Below are positions 33,080 through 44,992 of a stretch of 64,000 bases of DNA, piece after piece. The stretch covers positions 1,218,501-1,282,500 of the forward strand of contig BLAL01000040.1 in assembly GCA_015698045.1 (NCBI GenBank). Direction: 5' to 3'. The notes under the pieces are model-generated. The model searched no databases. It saw nothing but the letters and a program-made list of their open reading frames with translations, and was not told the DNA's origin. Each line of letters opens with the position of its first letter. Position 1 is the first letter of the stretch. A program made the translations under genes and the position numbers. Source of the DNA: Rhizophagus clarus (Eukaryota > Glomeromycota > Glomeromycetes > Glomerales > Glomeraceae).

Positions 33080-34110
33080 CTGATAGTACTGGTATTTTTA
33101 TATGTAAAAAACACAAAAAAAATGCTGAAACTGAATTTTAACGTTATTATTATGCATAAAAAATATGAAAAAAATACTGAGACTGACTGTTTCATTATTT
33201 TTATATATAAAAAATGCAGAAAATGTCAAAACTGATAAGTTCCAGCATTTTTATATATAAAAGACGCAAAAAACTGTCTTTTATATGTTAAAAGTCAAAA
33301 AAAAAATACCAGTCTGACTGTACTGGCATTTTTATTTGTTAAAATGCAAAAAAATGCTGAAACTAATATATAAAAAGTAAAGAAAAAATCTGCCAAAACA
33401 GACAGTCTGACAGTTTTATATATAAAAGATGCAAAAAACTGCCATTTATATGTTAAAAATCAAAAAAATACCAGACTGACTGTACCAGCGTTTTTATTTG
33501 TTAAAATGCAAAAAAATGCTAAAACTAACAGTTTCAGCATTTTTATATATAAAAAACACAAAAAATGCTGAAAGACGCAAAAAAACTACCTTTATATGTT
33601 AAAAGTCAAAAAAAAGCTGGACTGACTATACTGGTATTTTTATTTGTTAAAATGCAAAAAAAATGCTGAAATTAACAGTTCTGGTATTTTTATATACAAA
33701 AAACATAAAAAATGCTGAAACTGACAAGTTCTGGTATTTTTATATATAAAAGATGCAAAAAAATTGCCATTTATATATTAAAAGTCAAAAAAAATGCCAG
33801 TCTGACTGTACTGGCATTTTTATTTGTTAAAATACAAAAAAAATACTAAAACTAACAGTTTTGGCATTTTTATATATAAAAAACGCAAAAAAATGCCAAA
33901 ATTAACAGTTTCAGCATTTTTATATGTAAAAGTAAAGAAAAAAATGCCAGAACAAACAGTTCTGGTATTTTTATTTGTAAAATGCAAAAAAAATGCTGAA
34001 ACTGTCAGTTTTAGCATTTTTTATATAAAATCAAAAAAAAACACCAAACTGACTGTTACAGCATTATTATTCGTTAAAATGCAAAAAAATGCTGAAACTG
34101 TCTGTTCTGA
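33080..34110. repeat. Hairpin-forming minisatellite (ATGCCAG...CTGGCAT type)
   Basis: About 1 kb of irregular tandem units with a period near 55-65 bp. Each unit has an inverted pair such as AATGCTGAAACTGACAGTTC with CAGCATTTTTATATATAAAA, or AAATGCCAGTCTGACTGTAC with TGGCATTTTTATTTGTTAAA, separated by A-rich spacers. Single-strand units should fold into hairpins with stems of about 10-12 bp. Short ORFs on both strands (for example near 33820-34168) come from the repeat. Confidence 0.7.
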
Positions 34111-34898
34111 CATTTTCATTCACAAAAAAAAGTATATTCCAACATATTTACAAAATGAGATCACATGACTTGGGATCAGCCAATGATATTTACACTAATT
34201 ATGTATAGCGTAAATAATTATATATTTACGTATTTTTTAAAAAATCTGGTAATTAATTACCAGAATTACAAATTATATATTTATACGTAAATATGGAATT
34301 ACCAGGCCATATATACAAGAAAACCATAGTTCTAAAGAACAGATATATTTTATAACTAACTATGTTGGTTCATTTTTAAAGATATAATGAAAAGTTCATA
34401 TATAGGTTTAAAGGGTATAAAAAAATGAAAAAAAAATAAAAAAATATTCTTTTTTTTTTAGTAATGTATTTATTTATTAACTCTTTATTTTAAAAAAAGA
34501 CTTACAAATTATTTATAAATACTTATAAGAATAAATTCCTATATAACTAAACTGTATTTAAACTAAACTAGAAAAACAGTAACTGTTTACAAAATCTGGA
34601 GCAAAATTTATATTTTTACTAAATTATATTAATATAATCATATCAGAGATATGATATTAAATATTAAATTTGACAAATTATATAGCATATACTATACAGC
34701 ATTGTTTTTAATATAACATGAATCAACTTTAATTAGCAAATATATAAATTACATTTATTAAATATGTTCATCATTATAATCACTAAAACAAATGCCCAAA
34801 TCTAAAAAAAATAAAGCAAAAAAGAAAAAGAACAAAATGTTAAAAAATGTTTCTTTAAAATAAATAAATAATAAATACTAATTTCTTACCAAAAATAA
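34111..34898. other. AT-rich noncoding DNA
   Basis: No gene is seen. ATAATTATATATTTACGTA words near 34210 and 34270 resemble sequences left of the minisatellite near 32985, suggesting both flanks belong to one element. Confidence 0.4.
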
Positions 34899-35190
34899 GA
34901 CCCCAGACATTACTAAAATAACTCACATTTTTTTTTTACCCATTTTTCTCAAAATTAAGCCAATTTACTCTTTTAGTTTTTTAAGGATATCTCTCCATCT
35001 ATTTAACCAATTTTGATAAACATTTTTTTATTTTGTTGATCTCGTTGAGAGCTACATTTTTAAAAAAAGTTTATCTAATTTGGATCATTGGTTGATTAGA
35101 AAATTGCAAAAACATATTTTTTAGCTTCTAAATTTCACATCAATTTGCTCTTTATCATAATTATGAGTTATATCAGTAATGTCTGGGGTC
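34899..35190. mobile_element. 292-bp palindromic MITE, GACCCCAGACATTACT termini
   Basis: The left end GACCCCAGACATTACTAAAA and the inverse of the right end GACCCCAGACATTACTGATA match and continue to ATAACTC. Inner segments are also imperfectly inverted (TTTAACCAATTTTGATAAAC on the left against GTTTATCTAATTTGGATCAT on the right). No ORF is present. Confidence 0.75.
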
Positions 35191-36860
35191 CTCCAAAAAT
35201 TAAGTAATCTTACGACCTTACTAAATGTTAGGAAATCTACAAAGAATACATACTCTTCTGGAATAATTCTTCCTTTATCAACAAATTTTTTCACATATTT
35301 TTATGTAAAAGTTTTCATTTAGAAGTATTACCAACTCAAGATATCTTATGCATCCTGAATTTTGATATTTTCAATCAATTTCCTTCAAATCCTATTAAAA
35401 ATAAAATAATTAACATTTGTGTTAAAAAAAAAAGTTCACAATAAAAATTTATCAGTATTTCAAGAAACAATAAAAAGAAATATCAAATACCGTTTTTATT
35501 AAAAAAAATTGGCTAGTTTTGATGAACTCATTGATTCTAAATTCAAAATATTCAAATCGATAGTAAGTTTTATGAAAAACTGTTTTCACATATTTATATA
35601 GTATTTTCTAAAAAAAACTTACAAAAAAAATAAAAAAAAAAGTTAGAAAATAGTCCAAATAAAAAATTAACTAAAAATTTTACAAAATTCAAACTTGTCA
35701 CATCCAATATTCCAGATAAAATCTCAAACCCTACAAAAAAAAATAAAGAAGCATTAGAAAAATATTTCTTTTTGATAATTTTAATAAAATAAAATAAAAT
35801 TAAGTTTCATAACAGAAAACTTAACCCATTCTCTGAAAGACTGAAACCTGTAGAAAATAAATTATTAATACCCTTATTTTTACTAATCCTCCTAAAGAGA
35901 TTTGAGAAAACAGTTGTCTAAAAAATGGAAAGAAAAACAATGAAACATTAATGATCATTTTGATCATTTCATGAAAAAAAAAAATGTTTTTTAAGAAACT
36001 GATAACTTCCGATATCCAAAAACTGAAAATAAAGAAATATTAATTGTTAATAACCATTTCATTAAAAAAGATGAATTAAAAAATAATATTTTCAATTAAA
36101 AAAAAAGATATCAAAAATAATGAAATATTATTTACCTCTACTTGTGTATTGCGATTTTAAAGAAATTAAAATAATTTTTTTTTTCCAATCAACAGTATAT
36201 TTATACCACAAAATCAGTCAAGAAAAATTAACCAATACTTACCTTCAAAGGGTTGTAAAACTGGTTGTCTACAAAGTAAAAAAAAACTATCAGTAGGGCT
36301 CATTGAATGTAGTTATCTATTGAAATTTACTTCTAAAGTGAACTGAAAGACTTGTTTTAAAAAATAATGCTCTGTTAGAAATAGTTTGCTAGAAAAAAAG
36401 TTAAGACTGCATAGAAATTCATGCGTTAAAGACCTTTTTCACATTGGTACAGCTGGTAATTAAATACTTCATTTCTCTCATCCTTTGTTCAGATTAAACA
36501 TCTAAAAAAAAGAAAAATAACATTAATAACGTCATAAACAAACTTGAAAAATATATTTGCAGATTTCCTCACTAAGATTCTCTGTATCTAAAGTCCAAAG
36601 AGCTAAAAAAGCAACTACTTAAATAAAAAGAATGTTAAAAAACTCCCGTTAAAATAAAAAAAATAACAAAAAAAAAATTGACACCTTACCAAAATGTTAT
36701 GTTTGGGTAGACCAAAAAGAACAGGAAAAAATTGAAAAATACTTCTTTAACAGAAGGGAGAAAGAAAAGGACGAAAAAAGAAATGGGAAAAAAAGAAAAG
36801 GAAAGTAAAATTATAAAAGAAAGGGAAGAAAAGCTAATTTTTCTCAGTTATCAGTGTTAT
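35191..36860 (-). repeat. Worn intron-like/micro-exon array C
   Basis: On the minus strand several polyT-AG sites are followed by exon-like segments of 20-40 nt and a donor-like GT. Clear cases are TTTGTAG then GGTTTGAGATTTTATCTGGA (from about 35740 downwards), and ACAACCAGTTTTACAACCCT ending before GTAAGTATTGG near 36240. A third ends GTAGAG before GTAAATAAT near 36135. A fourth is TTTTTTTTAG then ATGTTTAATCTGAACAAAGG near 36500. Units are less regular than in arrays A and B, and I cannot rule out a decayed multi-exon gene. No joined reading frame is convincing. Confidence 0.4.
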
Positions 36861-38040
36861 TCAGGTTTTTTAAGAATGGGTTTTTAATTAATTTATATAA
36901 TGCACATAGTACATTATTCTTTATCAAGAAATGAAAATGTGATACATGTATTGACTCACAGGATAAGCAGGCGAACAATGAGACATCTTGTACAATTTGA
37001 AGTAGAACATATATATTCCTTCGCTATTGCTTCAGACTAATAAATAAATAAACTTCTGGTTATTACTAAAAAAAAAGAAAAGATTAGTAGCAGTATTAGG
37101 CAATTAGACAATTGGATATTTTGAATATTTGTTTGAAACTTGTCCAAAACTTGTTCAAAACTAAAATCTTTTTTCCATTAGACAGGTTTTGAGAATTATA
37201 TAACTAAATATTTAATTCAGGCTAGAATTATACCTGATTTTGGCTTAATTTTGGCTAATAATTAAAATAATATTATAATTAATTAAAATTAAAGTATTTT
37301 TTTTGGTATTATTTTGTGATTTTACATTAATTTTTTATTCATTTAATTCATTAGATATTTACTTTTTTTTTTTTATTTTTAGTTTAATAAAAATTTAAAT
37401 TTTTGAATAGTTTTAGACTGTCTAAAATTATATCCAAAATTGTGTTTAAAACTGGTTTTGGACTGTCCAATACTGTTCAATTAAAAAAATCAATTGTACA
37501 AGTCCAAAACCCATCATTGATTAGTAAATTATAGGTGTAGTTAAAGTTGCCTGCCGAAACTCAATAGACCAATATCAAAATGTCAAAACTAAAAATATGT
37601 CAAAATGCCAAAATGCTAGAATAGTTTTGATATGTTGAAATTGCCAAAACTGTATGAAATTACCAAAATAGTTTTGGCATGTCAAAATTGCCAAAATTAA
37701 AACATCACTCTCGTGATATATAAAATATTAAGATTTTAATCACAATTGATTCAAAATTGAACGATCCTAATTAATAAAGTTTATATAGATATTGATAAAG
37801 TTTGATACAAGTTGATACAAGTTTGATAAATTGATTGTAATTTGTAATGTCCTGGCTATATAACATGCATATTAAAAATTTAGTAAAAAAAAAATTTAAA
37901 ATTAAACATGTAAAAAATTAAAATTTATTGCAATACTTTATTTTATTATTATAATTAAAATTGATTTTTGGATTAAATAATAAATTATTACATTTAAAAA
38001 AAGTTTTTATATTATTGTTTGTAATAAAAAAATTTTATTG
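36861..38040. other. AT-rich DNA with repeated TGTCCAAAAC/GCCAAAACT words
   Basis: Around 37080-37510 words such as CTTGTCCAAAACTTGTTCAA and TTTTGGACTGTCCAATACTG occur in both orientations. Around 37560-37700 TGCCAAAACT/AGTTTTGGCA words dominate. They look like short MITEs but I cannot pair the ends. No gene is seen. Confidence 0.4.
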
Positions 38041-38044
38041 ACCG

Positions 38045-38475
38045 GATTCATCTAAAAGTCTGACAACCTAAAAAAATAAAAAAGAAACATTTAGTTAGTA
38101 CATTTTTTTAATATATTAAAAAAATTCCTTCTACTTTCCACTAAATTTACTTATATACATTTCAAGTCTGAGTTTGTTCAAGAAGTCTGGCAATCTAAAA
38201 AAAAATAGAAGAAATATTAGTATGTTTCTTCAATATATTAAAAAAAAATCTTTCTCCATTAACTACGTATATTTCAATTCTGGATTTGTTTAAAAGTCTA
38301 GTAACCTAAAGAAAAAAAAAAGAAATAGAAGAAACATTAGTATGTTTCTTCAATATATTAAAAAAATCCTCTTCTATTTTCCATTAACTTATTTGTGTAC
38401 ATTTCAAGTTTGGGTTTGTTCAAAAAGTTTGGCAATCTAAAGAAAAAAAAAATAGAAGAAATGTTACTTTGCAGA
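38045..38475 (-). repeat. Intron-like/micro-exon array, same core family as array A
   Basis: Four minus-strand units. The clearest core is 38159-38194 (36 nt), reading ATTGCCAGACTTCTTGAACA and ending TTGAAAT before GTATAT. It is preceded by polyT-AG. Others start at about 38067, 38309 and 38437 on the minus strand. Introns contain TACTAA-like words (GTACTAACTAAA near 38100, ATACTAATATTTC near 38220) and AATATATTAAAAAAA. The core matches array A (GTTGCCAGCCTTCTTAGACG), showing one dispersed family. Confidence 0.6.
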
Positions 38476-38489
38476 AACCATAAAATTTT

Positions 38490-38965
38490 AAACAATGCCG
38501 AATTGATATAATATTGATGTTAAATCTATGCTGTAATGATATCGTTTTGCAGATGATATCATTATAATATTAGGACGATATCATTTCAATGTTGATTTGA
38601 TATATCAAAAGTTATCATAGAGATATTTATTTAAAAAAATGTCAAATCGATATCACTTTGATATCGTTAAATCAACAATAACTTTTTTTAAAAAAAAGTG
38701 AAAAAATATGATATTGATATGATATCAATTCAGTATCAGAAATATATCATAACGATATTATTTTTTAAAATGTTAAATTGATAATATGTTGATATCATTA
38801 AAACAACAAATAAATATCATTATGATATCGGTTTAATATTGCTAAAACAATTGACATAATATCGACATGATATCATTTCAATATTAATTTAATATAATAA
38901 TGATATCGTAAAGATATCGTAATAATATTATTTCAGTATTTTTTCTAAACTTTGTAATGTCAATT
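38490..38965. repeat. GATATC-rich tandem repeat
   Basis: Dense repetition of GATATCATT, TGATATCGT, TTTCAATATT and TTGATATGATATC-type words in both orientations, with an irregular period of roughly 40 bp. It borders the micro-exon array. A similar GATATC/GACGATATCGT tract at 63330-63715 again borders the same micro-exon family. Confidence 0.65.
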
Positions 38966-39224
38966 GAATGAATAGATATAAATATAATCAAAAAAAAATT
39001 TCAAAATGTCAATTTGATATTTGGTACACCGTTCTACCTATATTTATTAATATTTGACTTTTGTTGTATTACATTCATATTTAATTTCGCAAAGCAATTT
39101 CACTAAAATACAAATAGGTGTTCAATAAAAAAAAAATTTTATTAAAATTTAATGAAAATTTCGTCATTAAAGACCATTTTCTATAAAAAATACAAGCTTT
39201 TTAGAATCCAAGAGGCCTGAAATA

Positions 39225-41007
39225 GGACCCCGAAATATATATGTAAAGGTGGGGTGCAGGATTGCGTCACCATTATAGAAATTTTTATGATATTAGATTT
39301 TGATTTGCGTACAATCCATGAATTTTTTAACCAAAGTCAGATTATTAATTTGCGTATTTTTAATAGATTTTTTTAAAAGTAAGGATTTTAGTTTGCGTAT
39401 TTTTAATATATATTTGGTAATTATTATTTTGATATGATAAAAACATCAACTTAAATATGAAGGTAAATTCGATATTTAGTGTATTGCCAGTAATACATCA
39501 AATCTGAATTTGATAATCAGAACATTTTTTTATTTTAAAAGGCTTTTACAAAAAAAAACAGAGAACCAAAAATTAAAGATTTAAGCCAACAACTGCTAAA
39601 CAATTCAATAAAGTTTAAGCCTTTAAACTCCAATTCTTGTAAGAAATTGAGAAGGCTACCTACATTTGATTTTTTTTTAGATTTCAGGTTCAACCAACTA
39701 AGTCAGAATAGTAAGTTTTGCAGCAGGTGTTGCGAAACTTTAAATTTCAATTATTTTTTTATACTTTTGGATAGAAACAGTTTCATTATTATGTTCTTTT
39801 TTTTTGTAGTTTTGGGAATGTTGAAATATATAGTAAATATGGTAAGCTTCACGAAACTGCTTTTTTTATTTTTATTTAATTAGAAACATTAATTTATGTT
39901 GCTTTTTTTTCTTTTTGTAGTTTCAGTCTTTAGATTTAAATGGAAAAGTGAAAACAGTAAATTTTGCAACACTCATTGCAAAACTTTAATCTTTTTTTTA
40001 ATAATATATATATATATAAATGTATATTTTTTATGTTTCTTGTTATGTGTTTTTTTTAGATTTAAGACACTGAAATGTTGAAGATGGTAAGTTTCGCAAT
40101 AGTGTTGCGAAACCTTAACTTTTTTTTTATTTTATTTAATTTGAAATGCCAACTAATGTTTCTTTAATCTTTTTTTTAAGGTTTGGATTTTCAGGTGTGA
40201 GCGGGAACTGAAGTTTTGCGAAGCTTTGATTTCCTTCAATATTTTTAATGAGAAATGTATAATTACGTTTCTTATTATATTTTTTTCTATAAATTCAGGT
40301 TCAGAATACTGAAATGCCGAAATAGTAACGCAATTTGATATATATATATATATTTTTATTTTTATTTAATTTGAAACATGGCTAATTAAAGTTCTTTTTT
40401 ATTTTCTTTTTTTAGGTTTGGGCTTTTGAGATGGATGAGAGTAATTACGAGAAAGGGGGAAGAAATAATTTAATAATTTTGAAAAAGTAATTTTTGAGAA
40501 AAGAGAAAGAACAAATAAAGAGAAACTTTTGCGCAGTAAAGAAAAAGATTTAATGGTGTGGAATGGTAGGCTTCGCAATGTCTGTTGCGAAATTTTGATT
40601 TTTTTTATTTCTATTTCATTAGAACGTTAACTAATGTTTCTTTTTACTTTCTTTTGTAGGTTTTGGACTTCTGGGTAAATTGGGAAAGCAAAAACAATTA
40701 ATTTTAATTTATTCCCAATTAAATATGTAATAATTATTATATATGAGATAAGACAAATTAAATACATCTGTTAACACGTAATTAATAGATAAAAATGAAT
40801 AATTAAATCTATTATAAATAAAATAAATAAATATCTCTAAGGATTCTTTTCATCCTTATGGATTTCTTGATTTTTTTTTCAATGTCGAAAATTTTATTTA
40901 AACTATTTTACTTTATCATGAAAAAAATTAGTCTCCAATAATTATATGATAAAGTCGGAAGATTAGTTTGCTTATTTTTTCTAACTATTATATATATTTC
41001 GGGGTCC
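39225..41007 (+). mobile_element. TIR element of 1.8 kb carrying an intron-like array
   Basis: The ends are an 18-bp inverted pair, GGACCCCGAAATATATAT, perfect at 39225-39242 and on the minus strand from 41007 downwards. Subterminal words (TTTGCGTATTTTTAATA near 39350 and 39400) recur as TTTGCTTATTTTTTCTAACT near the right end. No transposase is encoded; the interior is the micro-exon array at 39650-40690. I could not establish a target duplication. Confidence 0.6.
39650..40690 (+). repeat. Intron-like/micro-exon array D with hairpins after the donor sites
   Basis: Cores at 39681-39710, 39810-39841, 39921-39956 and 40060-40086 are each bounded by polyT-AG and GTAAG or GTAAAT. Further units follow at about 40181, 40415 and 40663. 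Implied introns are 99, 79 and 103 nt. Directly after the donors lies an inverted pair related to GTTTCGCAA...TTGCGAAAC. It is perfect at 40091-40113 (9-bp stem, 5-nt loop), with variants at about 39715, 39961 and 40567. AACTAATGTTTCTTT-type branch-like words precede the polyT tracts. Short plus-strand ORFs read through parts of this array but do not persist. Confidence 0.6.
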
Positions 41008-41009
41008 TC

Positions 41010-42170
41010 CTGAAATTAATCTAAAAAAAGTAGAAATAGTAATAAATATTTCCAAAAAATATACAGTAGCAATACACTTAGCATGAATTCAAAAAGTCAA
41101 TCATCTAAGAGACCAAATTTCTAAAAATAAAGTAAAAAAATGTTAGTAATGTTTTTTAATCAATTTAAAGAAATAAGATAATTCTCTCTCCTATTCGATT
41201 ATTGTCCAGGAGACTGATTTCCTAAAAATCAAAGAAACAAAATGTAGTAACGTTTCTTTCACCAGTTAAAGAAATCAAATCACTTCCGCTTACAACATCC
41301 AAGAGTCGAGTTCCTATAAAACGCAGAGATCAAACATTCAAGAGATCAAACATTCAAGCCCAAGAAGCTGATGTGAGAAGTCCTTTAAAAAGTCTGTCTA
41401 TTCCAGTCCAAGAAAGGGCCTAAGTTGTATTAAAATACTTTCAAAAAAAATTCAAATCCTATCCAAGAAGCCAAGCAGAAACCCATAAAAAAAGCTTAAG
41501 TCCATCAAAGAGCCGAATTGCCTATAAAAAAAGAAATCTAATTTAGTCCAAGTGCCGAAGTTGTGACCTATAGAAAGAATTCAGCAAAGAATTAAATTAT
41601 TTAAAAAAAGGAAAAAAAAATGAATGTTTGTTAAAATAAAAAAACTAAAAAAAAACAAATTTTTACTTATCCCAATACCTGAAAAACCTCTAAAAAAAGA
41701 GAACACGTTTAATAATGTCCGTTAAATATAAAAAAGACAAAATTATTATTATTTTTTTTTTACTTATTGATATCACCGAAAAATCGCCTAAAAAAGGGAA
41801 AAAATGAACATTTAGTTTAAAAAAAAAGGAAACTCAAACAATTTGTAATGGTCAATTAATTGAAAAAAATTTTTTTTTTTTCCTGTTGAAGAAGAAGTTC
41901 TGTCCAAATAACTGATAAATTGGCCATCTACAAAAAGAAAAAAAATCTCCTTTACAAGCATAAAAAAAATAGTTCAAATTACTATATATTAACATCATCA
42001 CTAAACTTATAGCTTATTCCAATTTTTTCTTCTGCAATAAAATATGAAAATTTATTTATTCGTTGATTCTTAAAATTGCAATAAAATGCTTGCTATATTG
42101 CTATATTTATATTGATACAGTATTTACATTAAAGTATACAAAAATATTAAGTTTGCTTTTTTTATCTAAA
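41010..42170 (-). repeat. Worn intron-like/micro-exon array E
   Basis: On the minus strand several units read polyT-AG, an exon-like core, then a donor. The clearest is a core GAACTCGACTCTTGGATGTT followed by GTAAGC near 41300-41320. Introns carry TTACTAACATTTTTTTACTT near 41145 and GTTACTACATTTTGTTTC near 41245. Cores contain CTTGGACTGGAATAGACAG-like and CTTGGATAGGATTTG sequences. Toward 41600-41960 the array is worn and A-rich. The last 200 bp are AT-rich with nothing definable. Confidence 0.45.
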
Positions 42171-42174
42171 AATC

Positions 42175-43615
42175 AAAATTAAATTCTTTTACGCTTGGCG
42201 GTTGAAATTCAACTCCACAGTTTCCACATGCCTGTTTCATACACATGACTCTTTCATTTGCCAAGGTTGCCTTAAATTGTTTATATCTAATTTCTGCTTC
42301 ATTATACGAGATCACTTCATTGCTTAGAATTATTTCTAGCCAAATTTTGAAATTTTGACAACCATTAATAATACTAGTAAAAAAGCAAGGAGTGAGGTTG
42401 TCAATTGCATCTAAAATATTCCATTTAACTCCAATGGAATTTAATACCCTTTCGATTCAGAATCCTCTCTGTAAATACAACGTTAAATCCTTTTCATCTA
42501 ATCGGCCATTGCTCTTCTTTAAAATCTTTTTTGTAACCTGTAACTTGATTGTCTGGCCTTATTTACGAGGTTTTAAAGCGCAAAATAGTTTCAATGTCCT
42601 ATATGAACGTACCATAGAAACAAGAAATCTAAGTTGGCATCTTCGAACGACTTCTTGGGAAATTGTATCTTTCACCAGACTATTGATCGAATACCAGACG
42701 CGCGATGATAAATTTTTTATAGCTTCTTTTAATTTGATGTTTCTTTCTTCTTTATTTACAGATAAAAGAGACTCTAATAAATACGTTTGTTTTTCCAAAA
42801 ATCCAAAATCATTACCAGTAGCATCTGCCTCATCAATAATTTTTGTGTCAGAAGAGGTACTTTCCATTTATTTAAGTCTATTGAAATAGCACCTTTGAAG
42901 GTAGAAAATTCATCCTTATGATTAATAGAACTTAAATATTCTATAAGACGATTTCTATAATCTTTAGAATGTTTAAAAATCAAATTATCTCGTGAAGGTG
43001 GATTGTCTGGAAGTCTGTCGCTGTACTGAAGAAGCCAATAAAGATCTTTAGCTACTAATTCAGCAGCAGTATTAAGTAATTTAACAGGTTTATTAAAGTA
43101 TTCAACTTTAATTCCAAGATCTCCAACCTTTCGGTTATCTAAACCTATTCGACTAAAATTATACAGAATTGAAACCTCATTTGCTTTCGTCTCAAGAGTA
43201 CTAGTAGAGTCACTTGCTGATCGAACGTGTAATACACTGCCTGATTTCATAAGCTGTATCAAACCAGTATCAACATTCATTGTAAATGTTTTCACATCGG
43301 TTCCTCGTAAAATGTTCTATAATGCAAATGAAAGGTTGAATACATTTGTATTTAATTTATCAGTGACAGTTGCCGCAAGTTCATCATTATCTAGTAGAAT
43401 TTAACAAAACATGAACATTAATAGAATGAACTAACAGTGCAAACTCTTCATAATATTATAATACTATACCTTTCTTAATCTTTTTAACCTTTTTAGTATC
43501 ATCATTGTTATCTTCTCTTTTATCGCCTGTGTCTTTAAAAAAAATCAGTAAAAAAATACTGATCATACTACATAATATATAATAAATTAAATATTATACT
43601 TGTTGAGAAAGACAT
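42175..43615 (-). pseudogene. Multi-exon gene of unknown function, broken
   Basis: Reading on the minus strand, ATG at 43615 opens MSFST. Intron 43533-43599 (67 bp, GTATAA...TAAAG) leads to a Lys/Asp-rich exon (GDKREDNNDDTKKVKKIKK). Intron 43391-43469 (79 bp) leads to the long third exon. Joining these keeps one frame through LAATVTDKLNTNVFNLSFAL, where a TAG occurs (43317-43319). After it NILRGTDVKTFTMNVDTG continues in frame to about 42870. A frameshift then moves coding to the frame of ESTSSDTKIIDEADATG, followed by a TAA near 42558, a TGA near 42470, and an open tail ending CGNCGVEFQPPSVKEFNFDF before a stop near 42175. The middle resembles a coiled, helical protein. I do not recognise the family. 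It could be a recent pseudogene, or part of the apparent damage could be unpredicted introns. Confidence 0.6.
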
Positions 43616-44049
43616 TTGTGGAATAGAGAAAATTTATAGGGAGGAAGTTAATAAGGAAAGTGGTAATAAATTTAAAGAAAGTGAGGTAATAAGTTTAAGA
43701 AAGAAACAAATTTTCATTTTTTAATGTAAATATTTCCACGTAATTACATTATATTGACATAATTAAAATGGCATGATGTGGCATTTTATGCCATACTCAT
43801 TATAATGTCCAATAGTCGATCTATATTATACATACATTTCAATAGAGGTTAATTATATAATGCTGTATCTGTAAAATCTGTAATTACTACCTATATTTAT
43901 TAATTGTGACTCGCTAAAAAAAAAAGAATTCTCAATGATGATATTAACTTATATATCATCGCATCATAATAAGTACACATCAATAATATACAAAAAATAT
44001 TTACTATCACAGCAATTTGCATTTTTTAAAATACATTTTTTTTTATTTT
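43616..44049. other. AT-rich intergenic DNA
   Basis: It contains CATTATAATGTCCAATAG, a word shared with the dispersed block at 16040. No gene is seen. Confidence 0.45.
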
Positions 44050-44905
44050 TTAAAATTTCAGTGAGCTAGCAAAATTCCTCCCACTACGAGATGGGATTTC
44101 TAAATCTTCCGTATTCTTATCCAGGGTTTTTATTTGGTCATAAAAAACCCTGGTATTTGTTTCATCCCTTCCTTCCCATGCAATATTAAAATATTCTTTT
44201 GAGAATTCTATCAGTTTGTTCATTGTTATTTCGGGTATCTTGGAGACATCAACCGCAGTAAAGTACTGGTTAAAAATTCTTTTAATAATGACATTACGTG
44301 AAATGAAATCGTTAATTTCAACTTCAGAAACCGTGGTTCCTCTTCTTTAAAAGAGAAAAAAAAAGAGGAAAGAATAAAATTCATATTGACACTACTAATT
44401 ATAAATACAATTATAAATACAATAAGATTATATTGGTTACCTTTGAAATTCTCGCACTAATTCTTCGATCGACACCCTAAGTTGGTATCTATAATTAGAA
44501 AAAGATCTTCTACATCGATCTACGATTGATCTTGCCATGCTACTGTAAGCTTCCAATTCAGGAAAAACTTTTCTTACAAGTTTTTCAAAAAGATGGCATG
44601 GCGGGAAGCGCGATCTTAAAAAAAGACATTTAATTTTCTCATCAATCAGACGGTACTTTTCCTAAATAATAATAAAAAAGTTTTGATATCCATGAAAATT
44701 ATCAAGTCACAATAATGTAATCAATACAAGGAATACGATAAATGCTTACGTGGTTTACGTGTTCAGATGATGCGGATGATGCGGATAATGTGTGCACTGC
44801 CGGTGCTAATTGTGATGTATCTTTCATATTTAGCATTTGGGTGGCTAATTGTAGGATAGCTGGATTTTTGACTAACCAATTGCAGATTTGCAATTGGTTT
44901 GTCAT
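44050..44905 (-). CDS. Predicted three-exon gene, 223-aa protein of unknown function
   Basis: Exons 44905-44750, 44661-44441 and 44344-44050 are separated by introns 44662-44749 (88 bp, GTAAGC...TTTAG) and 44345-44440 (96 bp, GTAACC...AAAG). All joins keep one frame and the total (672 nt) is a multiple of three. Exon 1 starts MTNQLQICNWLVKNPAIL and has a Ser/Ala-rich end. Exon 2 (from residue 53) has EKYRLIDEKIKCLFLRSRFP and a basic RSIVDRCRRSFSNYRYQLR segment. Exon 3 holds a predicted helical stretch with VSKIPEITMNKLIEFSKEYF and ends SGRNFASSLKF. No known motif is visible. It lies between two other minus-strand multi-exon genes. The clean introns and lack of stops suggest a real gene. Confidence 0.6.
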
Positions 44906-44992
44906 TGATTCGAACTGAAGAGGAACTGAACGTCATATTCGTATATTAATAACTAACAAATGAAGATATTTATGTATGAAAAAAATATTTTA

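Noticed and set aside
33820..34168. ORFs of 65 and 114 codons on opposite strands
   Set aside because: Both are translations of the hairpin minisatellite.
39647..40081. Plus-strand ORFs of 61-78 codons
   Set aside because: They read through intron-like sequence, polyT tracts and hairpins of array D and are not consistent between units.
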